Assembly: GCF_000188155.2 (NCBI RefSeq)
Contig: NZ_KE124774.1
Span: 2,610,356-2,674,355 of the forward strand
Length of the DNA stretch: 64,000 nucleotides
Direction: 5' to 3'
Origin: Methylocystis sp. ATCC 49242
GTDB lineage: Bacteria > Pseudomonadota > Alphaproteobacteria > Rhizobiales > Beijerinckiaceae
Shown here: piece by piece, positions 18,615 to 27,440 of the stretch
How positions within the stretch are numbered: the stretch's first letter is position 1
Layout: each line of letters opens with the position of its first letter
Notes under the pieces: generated by a model
What the model was told of the DNA's origin: nothing
The model's database searches: none
Seen by the model: the letters and a program-made list of their open reading frames with translations, nothing else
Position numbers and translations under genes: made by a program

Positions 18615-20333
18615 TCAGCGCACCGCGGAGAGGTGGCTGAGTGGTTGAAAGCACCGCACTCGAAATGCGGCATACGGGCAACTGTATCGGGGGTTCGAAT
18701 CCCTCCCTCTCCGCCACTTCGGAACAAAACCGGGAACGCCGATTCCCGCCGATTTCCCTCCCTTGGTGGCTACCAGCGTCCTCAACAGAGTGCTTTTGCT
18801 ACCTTTGATGTAGATCGCGTCGTCTGCGACCTCGACGCGCTGTGCGAAGGCCCGGACGTGTTCCCGCCGATAGCCGCCCTTTCCAAGCCGGAGCCGGGTG
18901 CGGGCTTCGCTCGCCAGTTCCCGCACGGCTGCCCCTGTGAGGCCCTGATGGGCAGAGCTTTTCAGCATGGCCTCGGTCCTCTCGGCGTCGGCGCGTGCCT
19001 GATCCCGTAGTGCGGTCAGCCCCGCGATCCGCTCGCCAAGGGCGGATTCGGCCGGGTCGAGCGAACCGGACTCGATAGCGTCGTAAAGCCGCTTGAGGCG
19101 CATGTCGGCCTCGGCCGCGCGCTGGTTCAATTCGGCGATGTGCTTGCCGCGCCGCTCTACGCTTTCCTGCCGGCGATCCAGAAGCGAGGCGAGCACTTCT
19201 TCGATCCGCTCGGGGTCGAGTAGCCTTTCCTCGATATGGCTGACCACGATACGGTCGAGCTTGTCCATGGGGATAGCTCGGCCCTTGCAGCCGGTTTCGC
19301 CCTGACGCGCCCGGATTGAGCAGGCATAATAGCGATAACGGCCGTTCTTGCCGGTGCGCAGCGTCATCGCGCCTCCGCAATTGCCGCAATGGCAAATGCC
19401 GGTCAGCAGGTTCGGGCCACTGACGACGCGCGGCGGCGTGACCTTCGGATTGTTGACCTTCAAGCGATTTTGCACGGCCTCGAATATCTCAAGGTCGATC
19501 AGCGGCGGCACCGCGACGGTTACAATTTCTTCCTCGGGTTTCAGCTCTCCCTTTTTGGAGCGGCTGTTGAACCGATGTTCGCCGATATAGGTGCGGCGGG
19601 TCAGGATACGGTGAAGCTGCCCGATGCCCCAACGCCCGCCGCTGCGGGTGAACATGCGGTTCCTGTTCAAGTGGCTGACGATGTTCTTGACGCCCATGGG
19701 GCCGGATGTGCCGTCGCCTTCCGTTGCAAGGCGGAAGATCAGGCGCACGGTGTCGGCGTGCAGCGGGTCGATTTCCAGCTTCTTCTTCATCTTCGCGCCA
19801 CGCTGCTCCGCGTCGATGACTCGGTAGCCGATAGGCGGCAGCGAGCCGTTCCAGAAGCCTTGCCGAGCGTTCTCCTTCAAGGCGCGCAGAACGTGCTTGG
19901 CGTTCTCCTTGGACTGGTATTCGTCGAATAGCGCCATGATCTGCCGCATCATGACGTGCATGGGATCGTCGCCCATCTCTTGCGTGATGGAGACCAGCTT
20001 GACGCCGTTCTTGGCGAGCTTCCTGACGTTGAACTCCAGCTCGAAGTGATCGCGAAAGAAGCGCGAGAAGCTGTGAACAACCACCACGTCAAACGGTGCG
20101 GGCTTACTGGTGCCGGCCTCGATCAACCGCTGGAACTCGGGGCGGCGGTCGTTGGTCGCAGATGCGCCGGCCTCCACGAAAGTTTCGACAAGCTGGTAGC
20201 CGCGCGAGGCGCAGTAGGTTTCGCCCTGCTTTCGCTGGTCGGGGATCGACACGTCATGCTCGGCCTGCCGCGCCGTCGAGACGCGCAAATAGAGCGCGGC
20301 GCGCAGCGCGACATGGGGACTTTGCATATTCAT
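18615..20333 (-). CDS. Large serine recombinase (site-specific integrase of the ICE)
   Basis: A 572-residue protein. The catalytic domain begins AALYLRVSTARQ (nucleophile S19). The recombinase domain follows at about 170-290. A zinc ribbon (CHCGNCGGAM, then YYACSIRARQGETGC) lies at about 325-365, and a coiled coil at about 400-470 is used to control integration versus excision. It should integrate and excise the ICE. The start overlaps the upstream HTH gene by 4 bp, making it the last gene of a four-gene operon (21386 to 18615). The last 35 or so residues are translated antisense through tRNA-Ser(CGA), so this tail exists only in the integrated state. Confidence 0.93.
   Translation of the reverse strand: MNMQSPHVALRAALYLRVSTARQAEHDVSIPDQRKQGETYCASRGYQLVETFVEAGASATNDRRPEFQRLIEAGTSKPAPFDVVVVHSFSRFFRDHFELEFNVRKLAKNGVKLVSITQEMGDDPMHVMMRQIMALFDEYQSKENAKHVLRALKENARQGFWNGSLPPIGYRVIDAEQRGAKMKKKLEIDPLHADTVRLIFRLATEGDGTSGPMGVKNIVSHLNRNRMFTRSGGRWGIGQLHRILTRRTYIGEHRFNSRSKKGELKPEEEIVTVAVPPLIDLEIFEAVQNRLKVNNPKVTPPRVVSGPNLLTGICHCGNCGGAMTLRTGKNGRYRYYACSIRARQGETGCKGRAIPMDKLDRIVVSHIEERLLDPERIEEVLASLLDRRQESVERRGKHIAELNQRAAEADMRLKRLYDAIESGSLDPAESALGERIAGLTALRDQARADAERTEAMLKSSAHQGLTGAAVRELASEARTRLRLGKGGYRREHVRAFAQRVEVADDAIYIKGSKSTLLRTLVATKGGKSAGIGVPGFVPKWRRGRDSNPRYSCPYAAFRVRCFQPLSHLSAVR
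18627..18716 (+). tRNA. tRNA-Ser(CGA), probable ICE attachment site
   Basis: A 90-nt class II tRNA with anticodon loop CTCGAAA (anticodon CGA, reads TCG), long variable arm and encoded CCA at 18714-18716. The gene lies wholly inside the antisense reading frame of the large serine recombinase, whose coding sequence enters through the tRNA 3' end. This is the usual arrangement when an element has integrated at the 3' end of a tRNA gene. A matching copy of the tRNA 3' end at the far side of the element was not found in the window. Confidence 0.93.
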
Positions 20334-20719
20334 AGCGCGCCTCCTTTCGCGGCCCGGCGTTCGATCAGCGGCAGCTCCAGCGCCACGCGGTCATGCAGCA
20401 CCTTGGGCACGATCTTCTGGCCCTCGCCGGGGTCCATGCGGACAAGGCCGTAGTTCGCCATCGTCTTGAGGGTTCGGGACAGGCTGGGCTTCGACCGCCC
20501 GGTGATCCGCGACAGTTCCTCCAGCGAGCCGGGCGACTGCTCGTCGATGACGCGCAGCAGCTCGCGGTTCCCGCTGGACAGGATTTGCGCGAAGGATTCC
20601 GTGGACGTGAACCACACCTTCGGATCGCCAGACGCGGGCTTTTCCTCGCCGCGCGCGATCCGCATAGTGCGGGCCTTCATCTCGTCGTAGTCGGCAATCC
20701 CGACTTTCAATGTGGTCAT
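20330..20719 (-). CDS. Winged-helix regulator/antitoxin (TumA-like, HVO_A0114 type)
   Basis: 129 residues with a MarR/ArsR-like winged helix in the second half (GSLEELSRITGRSKPSLSRTLKTMANYGLVRM). This family is the usual partner of DUF6516 (TumE) proteins and is annotated as the antitoxin TumA. It overlaps both neighbours by 4 bp: the DUF6516 gene before it and the recombinase after it. It could act as antitoxin, as autoregulator of the operon, or both, which would tie recombinase expression to the pair. Confidence 0.75.
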   Translation of the reverse strand: MTTLKVGIADYDEMKARTMRIARGEEKPASGDPKVWFTSTESFAQILSSGNRELLRVIDEQSPGSLEELSRITGRSKPSLSRTLKTMANYGLVRMDPGEGQKIVPKVLHDRVALELPLIERRAAKGGAL

Positions 20720-21069
20720 GTTACGCCTCGCTCCTTCAACACCGCGTCCACCGCCTGCCAGAAGTCGGCCAGCAACGTGGCCGCGTCCTCGTAGGCGTAG
20801 GGCTTCACGGTCTGGAGGCGGTGCCGATGGTCCATCGACTCGCCCCTCCTGCCTCGGCCGACCGGATGGGCGTTATCGAAGCCGACCAGCCGTTCGCCCG
20901 AAGGCCCGTGAAGCGTGAGCGAGTAATCGAGGCCGTGCGGCTTTTCCGGCGATGCCGGAACGCGGGTGACGATGAACTTCACCCAATGGCCGCCCTCGGG
21001 ATCGACAATGAGCACCTGTCCGTCGAGGTCCAGAAGCGTGTCGAGGCTCGGGTCACGATCCTCGCTCAT
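20716..21069 (-). CDS. DUF6516 / TumE-family putative toxin
   Basis: A 117-residue protein of the DUF6516 family. The recognisable core is DYSLTLHGPSGERLVGFDNAHPV followed by HRHRL, conserved in TumE-like toxins. The order toxin then winged-helix antitoxin, with 4-bp overlaps, fits the TumE-TumA module. A GTG three bases upstream is an alternative start; the ATG at 21069 overlaps the preceding stop codon. As part of the recombinase operon it may stabilise the element. Toxicity is inferred from family only. Confidence 0.75.
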   Translation of the reverse strand: MSEDRDPSLDTLLDLDGQVLIVDPEGGHWVKFIVTRVPASPEKPHGLDYSLTLHGPSGERLVGFDNAHPVGRGRRGESMDHRHRLQTVKPYAYEDAATLLADFWQAVDAVLKERGVT

Positions 21070-21386
21070 CACTTACAGTTACCATCTGGTGTTAACTGTG
21101 GCAAGCCCTGATTGTCAGGATCGTCGATTGGGCCGAACAGCCGGTCGAGCACGTCGCCGAAATACCGCTCGAAGATTTGCAGTTCTTCCTCGGTGATCGG
21201 CACCTTCTCGGGCCAGTCGTCGATGACGGGCAACGACTCCACATCGACGATGCGAAGCGGCGACCTGCGGCGCTTCCAGCCGTCCGGCGTGGGTTCGTCG
21301 GCGTAGTCGAAAAGATCGTCGGGAAGTGTCTCGGGGACCGGCTGTCGAGGTCGCCCTTTACGGGCGCGGCGGCGCTCTGTGCACAT
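21069..21386 (-). CDS. Hypothetical protein, first gene of the recombinase operon
   Basis: A 105-residue protein with a basic N-terminus (CTERRRARKGRPRQPVP) and an acidic C-terminal half (ITEEELQIFERYFGDVLDRLFGPIDD). I do not recognise a family. The ATG at 21386 follows a good AGGAGGATT-like ribosome site. The longer frame to 21482 runs into a conserved upstream element shared with the rdfS-like gene. Its position as first gene of the operon suggests a regulatory or stability role. Confidence 0.6.
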   Translation of the reverse strand: MCTERRRARKGRPRQPVPETLPDDLFDYADEPTPDGWKRRRSPLRIVDVESLPVIDDWPEKVPITEEELQIFERYFGDVLDRLFGPIDDPDNQGLPQLTPDGNCK

Positions 21387-21440
21387 GGAATCCTCCTTGG
21401 TTCTGGTGGATTCCGGGGCGCTCAAGGCCCCGGAATTATG

Positions 21441-21507
21441 CGAACCATGGAGGGCAGTCGGCGGTCTTGTAGCGTGCCGCATTTGCGTTGATGCGCTGGC
21501 GGCACCC
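21441..21507 (-). promoter_or_regulatory. Shared upstream element, copy A (recombinase operon)
   Basis: This 67-bp stretch matches 44931-44997 in three identical blocks: CGAACCATGG, GTAGCGTGCCGCATTTGCG and ATGCGCTGGCGGCACCCC. It sits 55 bp upstream of the start at 21386; the other copy is 52 bp upstream of the rdfS-like gene. It contains a dyad, GTGCCGC facing GCGGCAC. It is probably an operator or structured 5' leader common to both operons. Nothing else is seen between 21508 and 21587. Confidence 0.65.
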
Positions 21508-21587
21508 CGCTGTCAGGGGCAGGTTTTGATCGAGATAGACACTTGCGAAACGAGGAGGCTTTGATTGCCGCCGCAATGTTATTGGAG

Positions 21588-22355
21588 CTATTCGAGGATC
21601 GTTCCGCCGCCGCGTTCCCAGACCATCGCCCAGAACTGCCGGCTCCAATCGGTTTGGTGTCCGTCGAGGTAACGAGACTTACCGAGCGCCAAGCCCAGCC
21701 GCGCCATCAGAGCGGTGAACTCTGCATCGGCAGGGTTCGCCGCCTGCCAAATTCGGCCGAGCACGTAAGAAAGCAAAGCGTGGAACAATGTGATGCGAGT
21801 TGCCTTCTGAGCATCATAGGCACGCGGCCGCATCTCGATGATCGCATGGGAGTCCGCGTTCGGCTCGTCCGCGTCTTGGAAGCGATGAAGTCGAAATTGC
21901 CATTGTGCGAGGCCGCGACCGTAGTGCGCGTAGGGTTGGACCGCGCCGGCAAACTCTCGCATGAATGTGAACCAAGGCTCGTTCCAAAGCCCTGATCCGT
22001 AACCCGGCCAAACGTGCGCTTGCAGCCATGCCCGCAGCTTGCCAGCCGTCAGTTCGTCCGCTTCCCATTTGAGCAACGTCGCTTCGGCGTCAGGATGGCC
22101 GCACACGCCCAGTTCGACAACACCGATTGCCTCAACGCATTGACGTGTTAGCGCGAGCGCGTTGGCGTGCATTCCATCGCGGTTCGCCTGGTTCGCCAGA
22201 AGAAGCGTATCGAGGATGAACCAGTGAGCCAGCATGGGCGCTGACTTTACTTGCAGGGTCATCTCGTTGGCCGATACGGCATCAGCGATGCGGCGCATGA
22301 TCTGCGAAGTAGCTTCCTCGTTGAGCTTGAACCATTCTGGCGCTGATCGGGTCAT
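21588..22355 (-). CDS. Conserved hypothetical protein, probable ICE cargo
   Basis: A 255-residue, mostly helical protein without signal peptide or membrane segments. Segments such as LALTRQCVEAIGVVELGV and ITLFHALLSYVLGRIWQAAN look like buried helices. No catalytic motif is evident and I do not recognise the family. It is divergent from the small membrane protein at 22431, and both lie between the recombinase operon and the trb genes, where ICEs carry accessory genes. Confidence 0.6.
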   Translation of the reverse strand: MTRSAPEWFKLNEEATSQIMRRIADAVSANEMTLQVKSAPMLAHWFILDTLLLANQANRDGMHANALALTRQCVEAIGVVELGVCGHPDAEATLLKWEADELTAGKLRAWLQAHVWPGYGSGLWNEPWFTFMREFAGAVQPYAHYGRGLAQWQFRLHRFQDADEPNADSHAIIEMRPRAYDAQKATRITLFHALLSYVLGRIWQAANPADAEFTALMARLGLALGKSRYLDGHQTDWSRQFWAMVWERGGGTILE

Positions 22356-22430
22356 CGTTTCAGCATAACGGCAGATGCGGCTTGTTTCATTGCTGTTCCT
22401 GTCGAATCGAGTTTCGCGCTATGTAACGAC

Positions 22431-22988
22431 ATGGAATATATCAGCATCCCCATATCGCTCGTATCGTTGGCGATCTCGCTCGGCACGTTCTGGCTCGCTT
22501 TCATGGATCGCGGGCGTCTGAGGATGACGAAGCCGACTATTGTGTTTTTCGGCTTCGACGAGGTTCCCAAGCCCACGCCAAAGGTATTCTTGCGGACGCT
22601 GCTATACAGCACGGCCACACGTGGACAGGTCGTTGAAGGCATGTATGCCAAAGTTCGTCGCGGCAAGGACGAGCGGATTTTCAGCTTCTGGGGCTATGGC
22701 GAAGCGGAAAAGCTATCGGCCGGTAGCGGACTACATATCAGCCGAACCGGCCTCGCCGCCAACCACCATTTCGTTCTGTCCGTTCATGAATCCGGCTACC
22801 GCTTCGAACCCGGCTCCTACGAGATTGACGTCATTGCCGATGTGGTTGGCCGAAAAAAGTCGATCAGGCTTGCGACAATAAATCTGTCGCTGTCTGACGA
22901 ACTTGCGGCGGCGCTGCGGCGACAGGAAGGTGTGTTGTTCGAACGCAAGATCGGCGGCGAATATGAGGGCCATGCGAGAGAGCGATAG
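22431..22988 (+). CDS. Hypothetical membrane-anchored protein
   Basis: 185 residues with one N-terminal membrane helix (ISIPISLVSLAISLGTFWLAF) followed by a beta-rich domain of about 150 residues. The domain includes HHFVLSVHESGYRFEPGSYEIDVIADV, which resembles an immunoglobulin-like strand pattern. Probably anchored in the inner membrane with the domain in the cytoplasm or periplasm. No enzyme motif is visible. Divergent from the gene at 21588. Confidence 0.6.
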   Translation: MEYISIPISLVSLAISLGTFWLAFMDRGRLRMTKPTIVFFGFDEVPKPTPKVFLRTLLYSTATRGQVVEGMYAKVRRGKDERIFSFWGYGEAEKLSAGSGLHISRTGLAANHHFVLSVHESGYRFEPGSYEIDVIADVVGRKKSIRLATINLSLSDELAAALRRQEGVLFERKIGGEYEGHARER

Positions 22989-23023
22989 TCATCCGATTGT
23001 CAGTCCCGTTCAAAAACTCGGGT

Positions 23024-23251
23024 TCAGCCAGCCGAGCGCCGCGCCTTGGCGAAGCCGCGATCCGTGGCAATGAACCGCTCCAGCATCGGCACGATCAGTT
23101 TCACTGGATCGGCGGCGGGCTGGCCTGTTTCGCGGGCCAGCACCTCGGCATAGGTGACCAGATCGCGGTGGAGCGGCGCGGGCAGCTCCACCGTCACTTT
23201 CACGGGCTTGTCGTCGGGCAGCGGGCCGAGTTTCAGCTTGGTCATGGTCAA
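23024..23251 (-). CDS. DUF2274 protein, last gene of the trb operon
   Basis: 75 residues of the DUF2274 family, which nearly always follows trbI in alphaproteobacterial conjugation clusters. The core TVELPAPLHRDLVTYAEVLARETGQ resembles a ribbon-helix-helix start, so a DNA-binding role is possible. It overlaps trbI by 4 bp. Confidence 0.8.
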   Translation of the reverse strand: MTMTKLKLGPLPDDKPVKVTVELPAPLHRDLVTYAEVLARETGQPAADPVKLIVPMLERFIATDRGFAKARRSAG

Positions 23252-24378
23252 CCTCCTGCCGGCTCGAACACAAGGTCGCGGGTCACGATGATGCGAACCG
23301 GGAAGCCCGGCCGGATGGTCAGCGTGGGCGCGACCTGCAACTGGCGCTGGACGATCTGCTGGCCCGCCTGATTGACGGTATCCTGTGCGCCGTCACGGAT
23401 GGCGCGGATAAGCCGGTCCTCGTCACTCGTCGCCAGCTCCGTGCCGACTGCGAGCAGCGTGGACAGCCCTGCGGCCTTCATCACATCCCACCAATGATAA
23501 TCGACGCCATCCTCAAGGCCGGCGTAACCGCTGGCGTCCGCGCCCGGCAGGCGCTCCAGAATGATGGAACGGCCGCCCGGCAGGATCAGGCGGTTCCACA
23601 CCAGCAACACGCGGCGCTGGCCGAAGGTCACGCCGTCATCATACTGGCCGATGATGCGCGTTCCCTGCGGAATCAGGAGCAGCGAGCCGGTGGGACTGTC
23701 ATAGACGTTCTCCGTCACCTGCGCGGTGATCTGGCCGGGCAGATCGGAACGGATGCCGGTAATGAGCGCGGCGGGAATCACGGCTCCGGCCTGAAGGATA
23801 TAGGGCGAGGCTGGCGGCGTGACGCGATCCGGCGCGACCGTCTGTCGGTCCACCGGCCCCTTGAGAAACGCTGTATGCCGATTCTGTGTTGTGGGCTGTC
23901 CGCCGAGACCGGCAAGACCGGGCATGGCCGTTCCGGCTGGCGCTCCCGCGCGCGGGCCGGACTGAAAGAACACGGTGCTCAACCGCGCGGCTTCTTCCTC
24001 GGCGAGACGGCGCTGTTCCTCGGGATCGACGGCGGGTGTCGTCATGACGGGCGGCGCGACCGGCTGTCCCCGGTTCTGTGCATCGAGAATCGGACGGCCG
24101 AGGTCTCCGGGCAGCGCGGGGCCGAGCACCGGGCCGGTATAGTCGCGCGGCAGGCCGGACAGGCCATCCGCCGTGGGCCGGTTCTCGGTCGAATAAAGTT
24201 CTTCGCTGCCCTGTCCCCCGTCGCGGGTCTGGAGCGCGTAAATAAGCGCGCCGCCTATGCCGAGAAGCGCGACAGCGCCAACTCCTGCCAGCATCTTGCG
24301 GGACAGGCGGGTGACGCGGGGCGGCTCGGCGCGCAGGCGCATGGTCGGAGCAGTATCTGCGATAGTGTTGTCGGTCAT
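23248..24378 (-). CDS. trbI: Conjugal transfer protein TrbI (VirB10 family)
   Basis: 376 residues. A short cytoplasmic tail, one membrane helix (about 28-48, MLAGVGAVALLGIGGALIYAL) and a proline-rich periplasmic linker precede the VirB10/TrbI beta-barrel domain at about 190-376. The domain is recognisable from GAVIPAALITGIRSDLPGQITAQVTENVYDS and LLIPQGTRIIGQYD. It spans both membranes and forms part of the outer-membrane core complex. I used the ATG at 24378, which overlaps the trbG stop; the longer frame to 24780 is not supported. Confidence 0.93.
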   Translation of the reverse strand: MTDNTIADTAPTMRLRAEPPRVTRLSRKMLAGVGAVALLGIGGALIYALQTRDGGQGSEELYSTENRPTADGLSGLPRDYTGPVLGPALPGDLGRPILDAQNRGQPVAPPVMTTPAVDPEEQRRLAEEEAARLSTVFFQSGPRAGAPAGTAMPGLAGLGGQPTTQNRHTAFLKGPVDRQTVAPDRVTPPASPYILQAGAVIPAALITGIRSDLPGQITAQVTENVYDSPTGSLLLIPQGTRIIGQYDDGVTFGQRRVLLVWNRLILPGGRSIILERLPGADASGYAGLEDGVDYHWWDVMKAAGLSTLLAVGTELATSDEDRLIRAIRDGAQDTVNQAGQQIVQRQLQVAPTLTIRPGFPVRIIVTRDLVFEPAGG

Positions 24379-25370
24379 GACGGGGTGTCTCCGGTCGCGC
24401 TGGCGGGCTGCGCGGCGGCGGCCTGCGTCGGGTTGATACGGACGATCCTGACCACCTGCTGTCGGTCGCCGCTGCCAAGGCGCAGCTCGGCCGCGCCGAA
24501 CAGGCGGTCCACGATCAGGACGTTCTGGTGGACTCGGCTGTTGACGATCTGCGGTTCGCCGTTCGTGCCGAGCACGAAGATTGGCGGCATCTCGCCCTGC
24601 ACGATCCCGGCCGGGAAGACGACATAGACGCGCCTGCCATCGTCGAAGACAGAAATGGGCCGCCATGGCGGGCTGTCGCCTGTCAGGCCGTAGCGGTAGT
24701 TCCTCGCGGCCTCGGCCGGGATGATCGGCGCAGCCGGGACGCTCTGGCGCTGGCCTACTCGCGGCGTTGGATAGGCCCACGCGACGGCCGGCATATAGAG
24801 CGATTCCCGCGCGCGCAGCTCGATCATGTAAGTGCGGTGGTCAGTGGTGACGACAAGGTTCGTGGAAATGTCCGGTCGCGTGGGTTTGACAAGGATATGG
24901 ACGCGGCGGGTCGCACCGCTGCCGCTCTCGCTGTCGCCGATGATCCAGCGGGCGGTGTCACCGGCCGCGATCGGACCCGCGCCTGTCAGGCTCTCGCCCG
25001 GCTCAAGCGCAATGGTCGTGATCTGCCCGACAGCGGCATAGACCTGATAGAGCGCGCCTTCGCTCCACGGATATATCTGGATCGCATTGTAGTAGCCTTC
25101 CCGGCGTGGCTCGACGCGGGCGGCGGCATTGGCGTTCTCGACGCGGCCGGTCGGCGTGCCGGCAGCCGTGCCGCCGCGTGCGACGGTCCATGCCGGGGGC
25201 ACATGCAACGGCCGGGGCTTGTTGTCGGCTGCTGTCGCCTGCACGGTCGGCAGCGGCGGCACGCTGGCATCGTAGCTGAATTGCGGCGTCCGGTTGGTGG
25301 CGCAGCCTGCGAGCATGGTGGCCGACAGCAGCACGGCCGCAATTGTCGGGGTGCGGGTGATCGTCCTCAT
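24375..25370 (-). CDS. trbG: Conjugal transfer protein TrbG (VirB9 family)
   Basis: 331 residues. It begins with a lipoprotein-type signal (TIAAVLLSATMLAGC, lipobox LAGC), then a disordered segment and the VirB9 beta domain (GALYQVYAAVGQITTIALEPGESLTGAGP, and later the DGRRVYVVFP strand). It forms the outer-membrane core with TrbI and TrbH/K. Translationally coupled to trbF and trbI by 4-bp overlaps. The start at 25370 was chosen for the signal peptide. Confidence 0.92.
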   Translation of the reverse strand: MRTITRTPTIAAVLLSATMLAGCATNRTPQFSYDASVPPLPTVQATAADNKPRPLHVPPAWTVARGGTAAGTPTGRVENANAAARVEPRREGYYNAIQIYPWSEGALYQVYAAVGQITTIALEPGESLTGAGPIAAGDTARWIIGDSESGSGATRRVHILVKPTRPDISTNLVVTTDHRTYMIELRARESLYMPAVAWAYPTPRVGQRQSVPAAPIIPAEAARNYRYGLTGDSPPWRPISVFDDGRRVYVVFPAGIVQGEMPPIFVLGTNGEPQIVNSRVHQNVLIVDRLFGAAELRLGSGDRQQVVRIVRINPTQAAAAQPASATGDTPS

Positions 25371-26056
25371 TGGCTCATCTCCCGCGACCACGAAATTGCA
25401 TTGACGTAGATTCCCAGCGGATTGGCGCGCAGACGCTCGGCGTCGCGCGGCGGTTGGATGACGATGGTGAGGATGGCCGTCCACCGTTCGGTAGTCGAAA
25501 GCTGGCCGTTCTCGAAATGGCGTTCGGTCCACGCCACCCGGAAGCTGTTCGGCGATGCGCGGATGACGCTCGAGACTTCGACGGCGACCTGCTGACGGCC
25601 GACCTTGGCGAAAGGATCATTGGCGCGGGCGTAATCGTTGAGCGCCGCCGCGCCGCGATCCGTGGTCCACTCATAGGCGCGAAGCCAGTTCTGGCGGACA
25701 ATGATCGCGTCGGCCGGGATCGCGCGCACCTGCTCGATGAATCGGCCGAGATGGAAAGCAATCTGCGGATCGGTCGGCCGATAGTCGGCGTTGGCAGGCG
25801 CGACGGTCTGCGCCTGTCCTAGATTATCGACTTGCACCACCCACGGCACCACGGTCCCGCGTGCGGACTGCCAGACCAGCGCCGAGGCGAAGCCGGCCGA
25901 AAGGATCAGGGAGCCGAAGGCCATGAGCCGCCAGTTCCTCGCCTGCACGCGGGCCGAGCCGATACGCTCGTCCCATGCCTGCGCGGCCTTCTGATAGGGC
26001 GTCTCGGGTTCCGGCGATTTGCCGTAATGGGTTGTTGGTCGTTTGAAGATGCTCAT
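25367..26056 (-). CDS. trbF: Conjugal transfer protein TrbF (VirB8 family)
   Basis: 229 residues, a single N-terminal membrane helix at about 45-65 (LMAFGSLILSAGFASALVW) and a periplasmic VirB8-like NTF2 fold. The conserved region is NDPFAKVGRQQVAVEVSSV to RTERWTAILTIVIQPP. Family members nucleate assembly of the secretion channel in the inner membrane. Overlaps trbL and trbG by 4 bp. Confidence 0.93.
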   Translation of the reverse strand: MSIFKRPTTHYGKSPEPETPYQKAAQAWDERIGSARVQARNWRLMAFGSLILSAGFASALVWQSARGTVVPWVVQVDNLGQAQTVAPANADYRPTDPQIAFHLGRFIEQVRAIPADAIIVRQNWLRAYEWTTDRGAAALNDYARANDPFAKVGRQQVAVEVSSVIRASPNSFRVAWTERHFENGQLSTTERWTAILTIVIQPPRDAERLRANPLGIYVNAISWSREMSQ

Positions 26057-27438
26057 GAGCGGTCACTTTCGGAAAGGTTGACGGAGGAACCGGAGCCGTG
26101 GCTGTCGCCGGAGCGGACGGCATGGGCGGTCATGGTGGTGCCGTGGTTGAGGGCCTGCCGGCGCTGCATCCGCTGCGCCCATGCCGGAGGGCTGCCCGCC
26201 GGGCCGGATGGAGCGGCTGCGGGATCGGCACTCGCACCGCCGACCGTGCCCATGGTCGAGCTGCCGCCAGTCGCGCCGAAGCCGGCCTTTGCGCCAGCGG
26301 AGAAGCTGGACTTGACGCTTTCGCCTGCTTGCGATGCTGCGCTGGAGGCCGCGCGCTTGAGCGGCGAGATAGCGGCCGAGCCTGCCGCTCGGGCGACACC
26401 GCCGAGGCCGGAAGCGACACCGGCCGCGCCGGTCTGGCCGAGCGAGCCGAGGCTATAGGCAGCGGTCGCTGCGCCCGCGGCCGTTGCGCCGCCGCGAACG
26501 GCCGCGGCTCCACCGGACAGGGCGGCAGCGCCACCCTTTGCGGCAAGCATGGCACCGCCACCGGCAGCCGCACCGCCCGCGAGCACCATGCCGCCGGCAG
26601 CGAGGCCGGTTCCTACTGCTGCGCCTGCGCCAAGCTGCGGGCCGCCCGAGACGATGCCGTTGGCGATGCCGGGGCCGAAGATGCCGAGGCCGAGCAGCGA
26701 CAGCGCGGCGAGCACGATTGCCATGGCGTCGTCGATGGTCGGGGTCGCACCGCCGAAACCGGCCGTGAATTGCGAAAACAAGGTGCTGCCGATGCCGATG
26801 ATGACGGCGAGCACCAGAACCTTGATGCCGGACGACACCACATTGCCCAAGACCTTCTCGGCCATGAAGGCGGTCTTGCCGAACAGGCCGAAGGGGATCA
26901 GGACGAAGCCGGCGAGCGTGGTCAGCTTGAACTCGATCAGCGTCACGAAAAGCTGGATGGCAAGGATGAAGAAGGCCAGCACCACCAGCGCCCATGCGAA
27001 CAGCAGGCACGCGATCTGGATGAAGTTTTCAAAGAAGGCGATCCAGCCCATCAGGTCGGAAATGGATTCGAGCAGCGGCCGGCCGGCATCGAGGCCGGTC
27101 TGCGCCACGCGGCCCGGCCGCATCAGGTCGGTGACGGAAAAGCTGGTGCCCGACGCCATCAGGCCGAGACCGGCGAAGCTCTCGAAAACGATCCGGGCGA
27201 GATTGTTCCAATTGCCGATGATGTAGGCGAAGACGCCGATGAACAGCGTCTTTTTGACCAGCCGGGCGATAATGTCGTCATCCGCGCCCCATGCCCAAAA
27301 GAGCGCGGCGAGCGTCACGTCGATGACGATCAGGGTGGTGGCTATGAAGGCGACTTCGCCGCCGAGCAGGCCGAAACCGGAATCTATGTAGCTGGTGAAG
27401 ACTCCGAGGAAATTGTCGATAACGCCCGTGTTCCCCAT
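26053..27438 (-). CDS. trbL: P-type conjugative transfer protein TrbL (VirB6 family)
   Basis: 461 residues with at least six membrane helices between about 20 and 280, for example FIATTLIVIDVTLAALFWAW and FIQIACLLFAWALVVLAFFIL. These form the inner-membrane part of the channel. The last 180 residues are a low-complexity Gly/Ala/Ser tail (GGAAAGGGAMLAAKGG) that is common in alphaproteobacterial TrbL. The long plus-strand frame opposite it is a composition shadow. Confidence 0.92.
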   Translation of the reverse strand: MGNTGVIDNFLGVFTSYIDSGFGLLGGEVAFIATTLIVIDVTLAALFWAWGADDDIIARLVKKTLFIGVFAYIIGNWNNLARIVFESFAGLGLMASGTSFSVTDLMRPGRVAQTGLDAGRPLLESISDLMGWIAFFENFIQIACLLFAWALVVLAFFILAIQLFVTLIEFKLTTLAGFVLIPFGLFGKTAFMAEKVLGNVVSSGIKVLVLAVIIGIGSTLFSQFTAGFGGATPTIDDAMAIVLAALSLLGLGIFGPGIANGIVSGGPQLGAGAAVGTGLAAGGMVLAGGAAAGGGAMLAAKGGAAALSGGAAAVRGGATAAGAATAAYSLGSLGQTGAAGVASGLGGVARAAGSAAISPLKRAASSAASQAGESVKSSFSAGAKAGFGATGGSSTMGTVGGASADPAAAPSGPAGSPPAWAQRMQRRQALNHGTTMTAHAVRSGDSHGSGSSVNLSESDRS

Positions 27439-27440
27439 GG

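Noticed and set aside
23248..24780. Longer version of TrbI starting at 24780
   Set aside because: The extra 134 residues overlap trbG and have no TrbI similarity; the ATG at 24378 gives the normal membrane-anchored start.
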